Source: Micromonosporaceae bacterium
GTDB lineage: Bacteria; Actinomycetota; Actinomycetes; Mycobacteriales; Micromonosporaceae
Direction: 5' to 3'
DNA: 28,967 bases
Assembly: GCA_019690055.1 (NCBI GenBank)
Contig: JADGGF010000006.1
Coordinates: 1-28,967 of the forward strand
Shown here: positions 1-6,986 of the stretch, one piece after another
How the letters are laid out: the number at the start of each line of letters is the position of its first letter
Position numbering within the stretch: the stretch's first letter is position 1
The notes under the pieces: model-generated
What the model saw: only the letters and a program-made list of their open reading frames with translations
Database searches by the model: none
Told to the model about the DNA's origin: nothing
Position numbers and translations under genes: made by a program

Positions 1-2
1 CC

Positions 3-980
3 TACGAGGTGCTCAGCGACCCCAAGAAGCGGGAGATCGTCGACCTCGGCGGGGATCCGCTCGCTCCGGGGGGTGGGGGCGCCGGCCCCGCGGGCGCCGG
101 CCCGTTCGTGGGCTTCCAGGACATCATGGACGCCTTCTTCGGCAACGCGGCGCCGCGGGGGCCGCGGTCGCGCACGCGGGCCGGGGCCGACGCCATCCTG
201 CGGCTGGAGCTGGACCTGCACGAGACGGCGTTCGGGGTGGAGGCACCGATCAGCGTCGACACCGCCGTCCTGTGCCAGAACTGCGAGGGCGCCGGCACGG
301 CCCCGGGCACACACACCATGACCTGCGACACCTGTGGCGGGCGGGGCGAGATCCAGTCGGTGCAGCGGACGTTCCTGGGCCAGGTGGTCTCCTCGCGGCC
401 GTGCCCGAGCTGCCAGGGCTACGGCACGCTCATCCCCCACCCCTGCCCAAAGTGCGGCGGCGACGGTCGGGTCCGGGCGCGGCGCAACCTCACCGTGAAG
501 ATCCCGGCCGGGGTCGAGGACGGGATGCGCATCCGGCTGGCCGGCCAGGGCGAGGTCGGCCCCGGCGGTGGTCCGGCCGGCGACCTGTACGTCGAGATCC
601 ACGAGCGGCCGCACGACATCTTCTCCCGCAAGGGCGATGACCTGCATTGCCGGGTGACCGTGCCGATGACCGCCGCCGCCCTGGGTACCCGGATCACCAT
701 CAAGACCCTCGACAGCGAGGAGACGGTGGACGTGCGGCCCGGCACGCAGCCCGGGGCCGTCGTCCGCATCCGCGGCAAGGGCGTACCGCACCTGCGGGGG
801 AGCGGGCGCGGCGACCTGCACGTGCACCTCGACGTGCGCACGCCGACGAAGCTCACCTCCGAGGAGGAGAGGGTCCTGCGCGAGTTCGCGCGCATGCGGG
901 GCGAGGAGGTCGCCGAGATCTCCCGGCAGAAGGGTGGCTTCTTCTCGGCTATCCGCGACGCCTTCAACGGTCAGGGCTGA
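3..980 (+). CDS. dnaJ: Chaperone protein DnaJ (type I), 5' end outside window
   Basis: Hsp40 co-chaperone that delivers unfolded clients to DnaK and stimulates its ATPase. The frame is open from the window edge; the first visible residues, YEVLSDPKKR, are the end of the J domain, so the HPD motif lies upstream. A Gly-rich linker with DIMDAFFG follows, then four zinc-binding repeats: CQNCEGAG, CDTCGGRG, CPSCQGYG and CPKCGGDG. The C-terminal substrate-binding beta domains (VKIPAGVEDGMRIRLAGQGE onward) complete a type I architecture. In actinobacteria the second DnaJ copy normally follows hrcA and precedes rsmE, and rsmE does follow here, so hrcA is expected just upstream (inference). The stop is TGA at 978-980. 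Nothing in the visible part looks damaged. Confidence 0.95.
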   Translation, partial: YEVLSDPKKREIVDLGGDPLAPGGGGAGPAGAGPFVGFQDIMDAFFGNAAPRGPRSRTRAGADAILRLELDLHETAFGVEAPISVDTAVLCQNCEGAGTAPGTHTMTCDTCGGRGEIQSVQRTFLGQVVSSRPCPSCQGYGTLIPHPCPKCGGDGRVRARRNLTVKIPAGVEDGMRIRLAGQGEVGPGGGPAGDLYVEIHERPHDIFSRKGDDLHCRVTVPMTAAALGTRITIKTLDSEETVDVRPGTQPGAVVRIRGKGVPHLRGSGRGDLHVHLDVRTPTKLTSEEERVLREFARMRGEEVAEISRQKGGFFSAIRDAFNGQG

Positions 981-990
981 GCCCGGGCGT

Positions 991-1103
991 ATTGCCAGGA
1001 AGGACGCCTTGTTGACGCCTAATGCCTAGGAGGGAGTCCTTCCCGACAATGGGGCGCTCCCCAACAAATAGGGTGATCCGTCCCACAATGGGGCATCCCT
1101 GAC
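991..1103. repeat. Array of five short AAT-hairpin-NAC modules
   Basis: The whole dnaJ-rsmE spacer is built of modules that start with (A)ATT or AAT/AAAT and end in GAC, AAC or CAC: 991-1016, 1021-1047, 1048-1065, 1066-1086 and 1087-1103 (26, 27, 18, 21 and 17 nt). Each encloses a small G-run/C-run inverted repeat, for example GGGGCGCTCCCC at 1051-1062, GGG(8 nt)CCC at 1071-1084 and AAGG-ACG-CCTT at 1002-1011. The last module abuts the rsmE ATG. From memory, related stem-loop repeats (AGGAAGGG...CCCTTCCT with TTGTTAAC) are scattered between genes of Micromonosporaceae; this was not checked. Confidence 0.6.
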
Positions 1104-1808
1104 ATGAGCGACGCGCTGTTCCTCGTCGACGCCCTGCCCGACGGCGACCACCTGGTCCTCGACGGACCGGAGGGCCACCACGCCGCCACCGTGGCCCGGC
1201 TGCGGGTCGGTGAATCACTGCTGGTGGGCGACGGCCGCGGCACCCTCGCCCGCGCCCGGGTGACCGCCGTCGGCAAGGGCACGCTCACCGTGGCACTGGG
1301 CGACCGCAGCAGCGAGCCGGCCCCGGCGCCGAGAATCGTCGTGGCGCAAGGGATCGCGAAGGGCGACCGCGGCGAACTGGCGGTGCAGGCGATGACCGAG
1401 GTCGGCGTCGACGCGATCGTGCCGTGGGCGGCGGCCCGGTCGGTGGCCCGGTGGACCTCGCCCCGACCCCACCAGCGCTGGGTGGCGACCGCCCGCGAAG
1501 CGGCCAAGCAGGCCCGCCGGGCCTGGGTGCCCGTGGTCGAACCAATGGCGGCGACCCGGGAACTCGTCGGTCGGGCGACGTTCGTGCTGCACGAAGAGGC
1601 GACCGTCGCCCTGTCGTCGGTCCCGCTACCGGACCACGGCGACATCCTGCTCGTGGTCGGCCCCGAGGGCGGCATCACCCCCGAGGAACTGGACGCCTTT
1701 ACGCGCGCGGGCGCGCAGGCCGTACGGCTCGGGCCGCACGTGCTGCGGACCTCGACCGCCGGTCCGGCGGCCATCGCGGTCCTCTCCGCCCGCCTGGGCC
1801 GCTGGTGA
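1104..1808 (+). CDS. rsmE: 16S rRNA (uracil1498-N3)-methyltransferase RsmE
   Basis: Methylates N3 of U1498 in 16S rRNA of the 30S subunit using S-adenosylmethionine. The 234-residue product has the usual RsmE length. An N-terminal PUA-like domain (about 1-70, with VLDGPEGHHAATVARLRVGE) is followed by a SPOUT-fold catalytic domain. SAM-knot signatures are VVGPEGGITPEEL (about 181-193) and the C-terminal LGPHVLRTSTAGPAAIAVL. The reading frame is the same as dnaJ but is separated from it by an in-frame TAA at 1020. ATG 1104 has no clear Shine-Dalgarno and directly follows the hairpin array. The position after dnaJ matches the conserved dnaJ-rsmE pairing of many bacteria. Confidence 0.93.
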   Translation: MSDALFLVDALPDGDHLVLDGPEGHHAATVARLRVGESLLVGDGRGTLARARVTAVGKGTLTVALGDRSSEPAPAPRIVVAQGIAKGDRGELAVQAMTEVGVDAIVPWAAARSVARWTSPRPHQRWVATAREAAKQARRAWVPVVEPMAATRELVGRATFVLHEEATVALSSVPLPDHGDILLVVGPEGGITPEELDAFTRAGAQAVRLGPHVLRTSTAGPAAIAVLSARLGRW

Positions 1809-1855
1809 GCGACGCCCGCTGCCCTGGCCGCCCGGAACGCCGGCCGCTTCGGCGG

Positions 1856-1884
1856 TTGGGCGGACTGCGGCGAGCCCGTACGAT
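1856..1884 (+). promoter_or_regulatory. Vegetative-type promoter giving a leaderless HIT mRNA
   Basis: A -35 element TTGGGC (1856-1861) and a -10 element TACGAT (1879-1884) are separated by exactly 17 nt. Six nt after the -10 lies the GTG start at 1891, so transcription is predicted to begin on or next to the start codon. There is no Shine-Dalgarno before the GTG, which agrees with leaderless translation. Confidence 0.6.
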
Positions 1885-1890
1885 GCGGCA

Positions 1891-2238
1891 GTGACCTCCG
1901 AGTGCTTGTTCTGCCGGATCGTGGCGAAGGAGCTTCCGTCGACAGTTGTCTATGAGACGGAGGAGATCCTGGCGTTCCGCGACATCAACCCGCAGGCGCC
2001 GACCCACGTCGTCGTGATCCCGAAGGCGCACTATCCGGACGTCGCCTCCCTGGCCGAGGCCGACCCCGCTCTGGCCGGTGCCGTGCTCGCGGCGGCGGCC
2101 GCCGTGGCCCGGCAGGAGGGGGTGGCCGAGTCCGGGTACCGGCTCGTCTTCAACACCGGCCCCGATGCCGGACAGAGCGTGTTCCACGTGCACTGCCACG
2201 TCCTCGGCGGCCGATCCATCGCTTGGCCCCCGGGCTGA
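1891..2238 (+). CDS. HIT-family nucleotide hydrolase/transferase (HinT-like)
   Basis: Histidine-triad protein of 115 residues, the usual size for HinT-type purine nucleoside phosphoramidases. These cleave AMP from phosphoramidates and aminoacyl-adenylates in the cytosol. The N-terminal CLFCRIVAKELPSTVVYE is typical of the branch with a CxxC at the start. NTGPDAGQSVFHVHCHVLGG carries the catalytic triad HVHCHV near residue 100. The start is GTG 1891, chosen because a -35/-10 pair is positioned for a leaderless transcript and because the family begins just before CLFC. The chain ends shortly after the triad with GGRSIAWPPG. In other actinobacteria a HIT gene also sits near rsmE and phoH. The exact substrate cannot be told from sequence. 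Confidence 0.92.
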   Translation: MTSECLFCRIVAKELPSTVVYETEEILAFRDINPQAPTHVVVIPKAHYPDVASLAEADPALAGAVLAAAAAVARQEGVAESGYRLVFNTGPDAGQSVFHVHCHVLGGRSIAWPPG

Positions 2239-2286
2239 TCGGCCAGGCCTCGGAGACCGGGGAATGCCCACCCGTACCCCGCCGCC

Positions 2287-2353
2287 GTGCCCAGAAAGTG
2301 ACTTTCAGGGCACCTCCGGACCACTGAGGTGCCCAGAAAGTGACTTTCTGGGG
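2287..2353. repeat. Two near-perfect palindromes in direct repeat
   Basis: GTGCCCAGAAAGTGACTTTC occurs at 2287-2306 and again at 2329-2348. The second copy sits in the perfect palindrome CCCAGAAAGT-G-ACTTTCTGGG (2332-2352, 10-bp arms). The first is a 13-bp-arm palindrome, GTGCCC(A)GAAAGT-G-ACTTTC(A)GGGCAC (2287-2313), with one mismatched pair. The pair lies between the HIT gene and a decayed phosphatase gene. It may be a dispersed repeat, an operator pair or a bidirectional terminator; the sequence alone does not decide. Confidence 0.75.
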
Positions 2354-2373
2354 GTTCGAGGGGCGCTCGACCG

Positions 2374-2614
2374 ATGACGGCCGCGTGGCACGGTCCGGGG
2401 GTGGTGACGCTCCCCGGCGGGGCGCGCGTACGCGGGGGCCCGCGTGGAGATCGCCTGCCGCGGGGGAATCGGCCGCACGGGGACGGCGCTGGCCGCCCTC
2501 GCGGTCCTCGACGGCCTGGCCCCGCCAGCGGCGGTTGCCTGGGTCCGGGACGCGTACCACCCGCGCGCGGTCGAGACGCCCTGGCAGCGGTGGTGGCTGC
2601 GTCGTGTCCGCTGA
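2374..2614 (+). pseudogene. Remnant of a protein-tyrosine-phosphatase-like gene with internal deletion and frameshift
   Basis: Two pieces of one protein family lie in different frames. From ATG 2374 (with GAGGGG at 2358-2363) the first reads WHGPGVVTLPGGARVRGG, which looks like the N-terminus of a small actinobacterial phosphatase. From about 2441 the second, one frame on, reads VEIACRGGIGRTGTALAAL and later HPRAVETPWQRWWLRRVR before TGA 2612-2614. It contains an intact CX5R phosphatase P-loop, CRGGIGR. The middle of the usual roughly 140-155-residue protein is missing; from memory about 60 residues are lost. The C-terminal frame has a stop at 2405-2407, so no intact protein is made. The first frame runs on, open, into phoH. 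The family match is from memory; the P-loop and frame break are seen directly. Confidence 0.7.
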
Positions 2615-2625
2615 CCCACCCAACG

Positions 2626-2641
2626 TGGACAGTTTTGTCCA
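2626..2641 (+). terminator. Small hairpin after the phosphatase remnant
   Basis: TGGACA-GTTT-TGTCCA forms a perfect 6-bp stem with a 4-nt loop, 12 nt after the pseudogene stop and followed by AAAA. It could be a weak terminator or an operator for phoH; the stem is short and has no T-tract. Confidence 0.3.
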
Positions 2642-2696
2642 AAATGGGCCGATATGTCCCCGCGAAACGTCACCGCTGCGGAGGGCCGATCCCGGA

Positions 2697-2702
2697 TAGG
2701 AT
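2697..2702 (+). promoter_or_regulatory. Possible -10 box of the phoH operon
   Basis: TAGGAT fits the actinobacterial -10 consensus TAnnnT and lies 61 nt before the preferred phoH start. No good -35 hexamer is seen at 16-18 nt spacing, so this is a weak call. Confidence 0.35.
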
Positions 2703-2763
2703 GGGGCCCTGCGGGTTATCCACGACAGGGAAGGATGTGGTCCCAGGCCGCTACGGCCGATCT

Positions 2764-3855
2764 ATGACCGGTAGCTCATCGAACGGCGCGGAGACGACCA
2801 GCGCCCCCGCGCGCGTGCAGACCAAGATAACCGTCGCGGACCCGCAGCACATGGTGCGTCTGCTCGGCTCACACGACGAGATTCTCAAGCTCATCGAACG
2901 CACCGTGCGCAGCGACATCCACGTCCGGGGCAACGAGATCACGATCTCGGGGGACCCCGCCGACAACGCCACCACGGAGCGGATCTTCGCTGAGCTGATC
3001 GAACTGGTCCGCCGGGGCGAGACGCTCACCTCTGACGCCGTCCGGCGTACGGTCGGCATGATCGAGGAGGGCGCCACCGAGCGCCCGGCCGAGGTGCTCA
3101 CCCTCAACATCCTGTCGCGCCGCGGCCGGACGATCCGCCCCAAGACGCTGGGCCAGAAGCGGTACGTGGACGCGATTGACCAGCACACCATCGTCTTCGG
3201 CATCGGGCCCGCCGGTACGGGCAAGACCTACCTCGCCATGGCCAAGGCGGTCCAGGCACTGCAGGCCAAGCAGGTCAACCGCATCATCCTCACCCGCCCG
3301 GCCGTGGAGGCGGGCGAGCGGCTGGGCTTCCTGCCCGGCACGCTCTTCGAGAAGATCGACCCCTATCTGCGCCCGCTGTACGACGCGCTGCACGACATGG
3401 TCGATCCGGACTCGATTCCCCGGCTGATGGCCAACGGCACGATCGAGGTCGCCCCGCTGGCCTACATGCGCGGCCGCACGCTTAACGACGCATTCATCAT
3501 TCTCGACGAGGCGCAGAACACGACGCCCGAGCAGATGAAGATGTTCCTCACCCGGCTCGGCTTCGGTTCCAAGATCGTCGTGACCGGTGACATCACCCAG
3601 GTCGACCTCCCCGGGGGGAGTCGCAGTGGTCTGCGGGAGGTACGCGAGATCCTCGACGGGGTCGAGGACGTCCACTTCGCCGTGCTGTCCAGCTCCGACG
3701 TGGTGCGTCACCGCCTGGTGAGCGACATCGTTGACGCGTACGCCCGCTGGGACGCCGCCCAGGAGGCCCAGGCGGCGAGCCAGGCCAACATCAGGGCAGT
3801 CCCCGGCCGGGGCGCCCATCCCGGGCCTCCCGGACGCGGCAGTCGCCGCCGCTAA
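2764..3855 (+). CDS. phoH: PhoH-family P-loop ATPase
   Basis: Cytosolic PhoH-like ATPase, a RecA-fold relative of helicase cores, linked to RNA metabolism because it is nearly always next to ybeY. The 363-residue product has an N-terminal domain of about 120 residues, Walker A GPAGTGKT (148-155), Walker B FIILDE (244-249) with the family motif DEAQNTTPEQMK, and the sensor-like VVTGDITQVDLPGG. ATG 2764 is chosen because the product then starts like other PhoH proteins. An in-frame GTG at 2737 sits next to AGGGAAGG (2728-2735), but with spacing too short for normal use. The frame is open back to 2374 because it merges with the phosphatase remnant; that extension has no family similarity. ybeY starts 20 nt downstream. 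Confidence 0.93.
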   Translation: MTGSSSNGAETTSAPARVQTKITVADPQHMVRLLGSHDEILKLIERTVRSDIHVRGNEITISGDPADNATTERIFAELIELVRRGETLTSDAVRRTVGMIEEGATERPAEVLTLNILSRRGRTIRPKTLGQKRYVDAIDQHTIVFGIGPAGTGKTYLAMAKAVQALQAKQVNRIILTRPAVEAGERLGFLPGTLFEKIDPYLRPLYDALHDMVDPDSIPRLMANGTIEVAPLAYMRGRTLNDAFIILDEAQNTTPEQMKMFLTRLGFGSKIVVTGDITQVDLPGGSRSGLREVREILDGVEDVHFAVLSSSDVVRHRLVSDIVDAYARWDAAQEAQAASQANIRAVPGRGAHPGPPGRGSRRR

Positions 3856-3875
3856 CCTCACGGGGAGTGGCACCC

Positions 3876-4343
3876 ATGTCCATAGAAATCGCCAACGAGT
3901 CCGGCGCCGAGGTCGACACCGACGCGATCCTCGACTGCGCCCGGTACGCCTTGGATGAGATGGGCGTCAACCCCTTGGCCGAGCTCTCCATCCTGCTGGT
4001 GGATGTGCCCTACATGGCCGAGCTGAACCACCGCTGGATGGGCGGCGAGGGGCCTACCGACGTCCTCGCCTTCCCCATGGAGGAAGGCACGATCGACACC
4101 GGCCCGCAGGACATCGCCGGCGGCGAGCCGACGCTGCTCGGCGACGTCGTCCTCTGCCCCGAGGTCGCCGAGAAGCAGGCCCGCGACGTCGGCCATTCGA
4201 CCGCGGACGAGCTGCACATGCTCACCGTGCACGGGGTGCTGCACCTGCTCGGGTACGACCACGCGGAGCCCGAGGACGAGCGGGAGATGTTCGCGTTGCA
4301 GGCCAAGCTGTTGGACGGCTGGCGGGCCTCGAGACGCACCTGA
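3876..4343 (+). CDS. ybeY: Endoribonuclease YbeY (rRNA maturation factor)
   Basis: Zinc-dependent single-strand endoribonuclease that takes part in 16S rRNA 3'-end maturation and ribosome quality control. The 155-residue product carries the metal-binding signature HGVLHLLGYDH (about residues 117-127), with three histidines for zinc and the downstream AEPEDEREMF segment typical of the family. ATG 3876 is preferred: GGGGAG at 3862-3867 is well spaced and the product starts MSIEIANESG, as in relatives. GTG 3867 in the same frame would overlap that ribosome binding site. The gene is 20 nt after phoH and 13 nt before the CorC-like gene, so the three are probably one transcript. Confidence 0.95.
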   Translation: MSIEIANESGAEVDTDAILDCARYALDEMGVNPLAELSILLVDVPYMAELNHRWMGGEGPTDVLAFPMEEGTIDTGPQDIAGGEPTLLGDVVLCPEVAEKQARDVGHSTADELHMLTVHGVLHLLGYDHAEPEDEREMFALQAKLLDGWRASRRT

Positions 4344-4356
4344 CGCTGGAACCACT

Positions 4357-5679
4357 GTGCAAACCACCTCCCTGCTTCTCATCGCCGCCGGACTGGTGGT
4401 GCTGGCCGGGCTCTTCGCCATGTCCGACGCCGCCGTGTCGGCGGTGTCGCCGGCCCGGGCGGCCGAGCTGCACCGTGAGGGAGCCCGGGGAGCCCGCGCG
4501 TTACAGGCGATCGCCGCCGATCCGCCGCGCTACACGAACCTGCTGCTCCTGCTCCGGCTCATCTGCGAGCTCACCGCCACCACCCTGGTCGCGCTCGTGC
4601 TCATCACGGCGATCGACAGCCGCTGGATCGCCGCCCTCGTCACGGCCGTCTCGATGGCGATCGTGAGCTTCGTCGTGGTGGGCGTGGGACCGCGCACCAT
4701 CGGCCGCCAGCACGCGTACGTCGTGGGTCGCGTCGTGGCGCCGCTCGTACACCGGCTCGGCCGGGCGCTCGGCCCGCTCGCCACGCTGCTCATCCAGATC
4801 GGCAACGCGGTCACGCCGGGCAAGGGCTTCCGCGAGGGCCCGTTCGCCACCCAGGTGGAGCTGCGCGAGCTGGTGGACCTGGCCGAGCAGCGCGGCGTCG
4901 TCGAGCACGACGAGCGCGACATGATCCACTCCGTGCTGGCCCTGGGCAAGGCGATCGCCCGTGAGGTGATGGTGCCGCGCACCGAGATGCTGTGGGTCGA
5001 GGCCGACCAGCCGGCGGGCGAGGCGCTGTCGCTCGCGTTACGCTCCGGCTTCTCCCGGCTGCCGGTGATCGGCGAAACCGTCGACGACGTGCTGGGGATC
5101 GTGTACCTCAAGGACCTGGTCCGGCGCACCCGGGTCGAGGGCGAGGACATCCCAGTCCGGTCGGTGATGCGGCCCGCCACCTACGTCCCCGAGTCCAAGC
5201 ACGTGGACGACCTGCTGCGCGAGATGCAGGCCGCCCGGACCCACATCGCCATCGTCGTCGACGAGTACGGCGGGACGGCCGGGCTGGTCACGATCGAAGA
5301 CATCCTCGAAGAGATCGTGGGCGAGATCACCGACGAATACGACGTCGAACGACCGCCGGTGGAGCGCCTGGACGCCGACCGGATCCGGGTCAGCGCCCGC
5401 CTGCCGGTGGAGGATCTCGGGGAACTGTTCGGCGTGGAGCTGCGCAGCGACGACGTGGAGACGGTGGCGGGCCTGCTCGCGCAGGCGCTCGGCCGGGTGC
5501 CCATCCCCGGTGCGACCGCGACCATCGGCGACCTGATCCTGGAGGCCGAGGGCACCACGGGTCGCCGGAACCGGATCGACGCCGTGCTGGTCACCCGGCA
5601 GCGCTCGGCCGCCGACGGTGCCCACCCCAACGGCCTACCCGCAGCGCACCGTGAGGAGAGACAGACCGCCGATGCCTGA
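4357..5679 (+). CDS. CNNM/CBS-domain membrane protein (HlyC/CorC family)
   Basis: Inner-membrane protein of the CNNM/CorC type, a family linked to magnesium and other divalent-cation efflux. The 440 residues hold an N-terminal CNNM domain with several hydrophobic segments (about 3-25, 62-82, 86-112), a CBS pair (REVMVPRTEM at about 206 and RSVMRPATYV at about 269, with VVDEYGGTAGLVTIEDILEE), and a C-terminal CorC/HlyC domain (DRIRVSARLPVEDLGELFG). GTG 4357 is the first start before the hydrophobic helix; only a weak TGGA precedes it. Two leucines are encoded by the rare codon TTA (4501 and 5038). The 3' end overlaps the next start by 8 nt. The old hemolysin name does not imply toxicity. Confidence 0.9.
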   Translation: MQTTSLLLIAAGLVVLAGLFAMSDAAVSAVSPARAAELHREGARGARALQAIAADPPRYTNLLLLLRLICELTATTLVALVLITAIDSRWIAALVTAVSMAIVSFVVVGVGPRTIGRQHAYVVGRVVAPLVHRLGRALGPLATLLIQIGNAVTPGKGFREGPFATQVELRELVDLAEQRGVVEHDERDMIHSVLALGKAIAREVMVPRTEMLWVEADQPAGEALSLALRSGFSRLPVIGETVDDVLGIVYLKDLVRRTRVEGEDIPVRSVMRPATYVPESKHVDDLLREMQAARTHIAIVVDEYGGTAGLVTIEDILEEIVGEITDEYDVERPPVERLDADRIRVSARLPVEDLGELFGVELRSDDVETVAGLLAQALGRVPIPGATATIGDLILEAEGTTGRRNRIDAVLVTRQRSAADGAHPNGLPAAHREERQTADA

Positions 5680-6019
5680 GACCGCACTGGACGCCGAGGA
5701 CGCGAAGCTGGTGACGCTGGCCCGCGCCGCCCGGGCGCGGATCGGGGCGCTGGAGGGGGCGGCCGTACGCGACCAGGACGGCCGGACCTACGCCGCCGCC
5801 ACCGTCGCGCTGCCGTCGCTGACGCTCTCGGCCCTGCAGGTCGCCGTCGCCATGGCGGTCACCGCGGGCGCCCGCACCCTGGAGGCGGCCGCGGTCGTCA
5901 CCGAGGCGTCCACGGTCGACACGGCCGGGTACGCCGCCGTCCGGGACCTGTCGGCGCAGGCGCCGGTCTACGCCGCCCGCCCCGACGGCACGCCGTTCGG
6001 CACCCTGGTGGGTCCGTGA
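5672..6019 (+). CDS. Cytidine-deaminase-fold protein without zinc ligands
   Basis: The 115-residue protein resembles cytidine deaminases in GRTYAAATVALPSLTLSALQ, the substrate-side strand and following helix. The catalytic motifs are absent: there is no C/H-A-E after that helix and no PCxxC further on. An active deaminase needs both, and is usually about 130 residues, so this is probably a non-catalytic relative. The same kind of protein sits between the CorC-like gene and era in mycobacteria (Rv2365c position, from memory). ATG 5672 is chosen because GAGGAGAG (5653-5660) precedes it at suitable distance. It overlaps the upstream gene by 8 nt and the era start by 4 nt (GTGA), suggesting translational coupling with era. 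Its function is unknown. Confidence 0.8.
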   Translation: MPETALDAEDAKLVTLARAARARIGALEGAAVRDQDGRTYAAATVALPSLTLSALQVAVAMAVTAGARTLEAAAVVTEASTVDTAGYAAVRDLSAQAPVYAARPDGTPFGTLVGP

Positions 6020-6909
6020 GCAGCGAGTTCCGGGCCGGTTTCGTCTGTTTCGTCGGCCGGCCCAACGCGGGCAAGTCCACCCTGATGAACGCGCTGGTCG
6101 GCCAGAAGATCGCCATCACGAGCAGCCGACCGCAGACGACCCGACACGTGGTGCGCGGCGTCCTGCACCGGCCCGACGCCCAGGTGGTCCTCGTCGACAC
6201 CCCCGGGCTGCACAAGCCGAGGACGCTGCTGGGCCAGCGGCTCAACGACCTGGTCCGCGAGACATGGAGCGAGGTCGATGTCATCGGGTTGTGCATCCCG
6301 GCCGACGACAGGGTCGGCCCGGGTGATCGGTTCATCGCCGGTGAGATTGCCTCGCTGCGGGCCGCCCTGATCGCGGTGGTGACCAAGACCGACCTCGTCT
6401 CGCCCGGCCGCCTGGCCGAGCAGCTGCTCGCCGTATCCCGGCTGGGTGACTTCGCGGACATCGTGCCCGTCTCGGCGGTCACCGGCGACCAGCTCGACGT
6501 CCTCGTCGACGTGCTCGCGCGCCACCTGCCGCCGTCGCCCCAGCTCTACCCCGACGACATGATCACCGATGAGCCGGAACAGGTGATGGTCGCCGAGCTG
6601 ATCCGCGAGGCCGCACTGGAGGGCGTACGCGACGAGCTCCCCCACTCGATCGCCGTCGTGGTCGAGGAGATGTTCCCGGCCGAGGAACGCCCCGACCTGA
6701 CCAAGATCTACGCCAACATCTACGTCGAGCGCCCGAGTCAGAAGGCGATCGTCATCGGCGCCGGGGGCGCCCGCCTCCGCGACGTCGGCACCCGGGCCCG
6801 GGCCGGAATCGAGGCGCTGCTGGGTCGCCGGGTCTACCTGGACCTGCACGTTCGCGTCGCCAAGGAATGGCAGCGGGACCCGCGCCAACTGCGCAAACTC
6901 GGCTTCTGA
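6016..6909 (+). CDS. era: GTPase Era
   Basis: Essential Ras-like GTPase that binds the 3' end of 16S rRNA and assists 30S assembly. The 297-residue product has G1 GRPNAGKST (about 14-22), G2 with the conserved TTRH, G3 DTPG (about 62-65), G4 TKTD (about 123-126) and G5 VSA. A C-terminal KH RNA-binding domain contains ERPSQKAIVIGAGGARLRDV, and the chain ends in the usual LRKLGF. Start GTG 6016 overlaps the upstream stop in a GTGA, so translation is likely coupled. The gene order ybeY-corC-era groups ribosome-maturation functions. Confidence 0.97.
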   Translation: MSSEFRAGFVCFVGRPNAGKSTLMNALVGQKIAITSSRPQTTRHVVRGVLHRPDAQVVLVDTPGLHKPRTLLGQRLNDLVRETWSEVDVIGLCIPADDRVGPGDRFIAGEIASLRAALIAVVTKTDLVSPGRLAEQLLAVSRLGDFADIVPVSAVTGDQLDVLVDVLARHLPPSPQLYPDDMITDEPEQVMVAELIREAALEGVRDELPHSIAVVVEEMFPAEERPDLTKIYANIYVERPSQKAIVIGAGGARLRDVGTRARAGIEALLGRRVYLDLHVRVAKEWQRDPRQLRKLGF

Positions 6910-6941
6910 CCCCCCGCCACGCCGCCACCGCGTAGCGTCGG

Positions 6942-6974
6942 CCCCGCTGAGCCGGCGGCCGGCGGCGAGCGGGG
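6942..6974 (+). terminator. GC-rich hairpin between era and recO
   Basis: CCCCGCT (6942-6948) pairs perfectly with AGCGGGG (6968-6974) around a 19-nt loop that itself contains GCCGGC repeats. It lies 32 nt after the era stop and ends just before a possible recO -10 (CAGAAT, 6975-6980). No T-tract follows, so it may be an attenuating structure rather than a full terminator. Confidence 0.35.
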
Positions 6975-6986
6975 CAGAATGATCCG

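Noticed and set aside
2444..2614. Functional mini-phosphatase from GTG 2444
   Set aside because: It would keep the CX5R loop but lack the general-acid region and central sheet, and no ribosome binding site precedes the GTG.
4357..5679. Hemolysin
   Set aside because: HlyC/CorC naming is historical; CNNM plus CBS plus CorC domains indicate a cation-transport-linked membrane protein.
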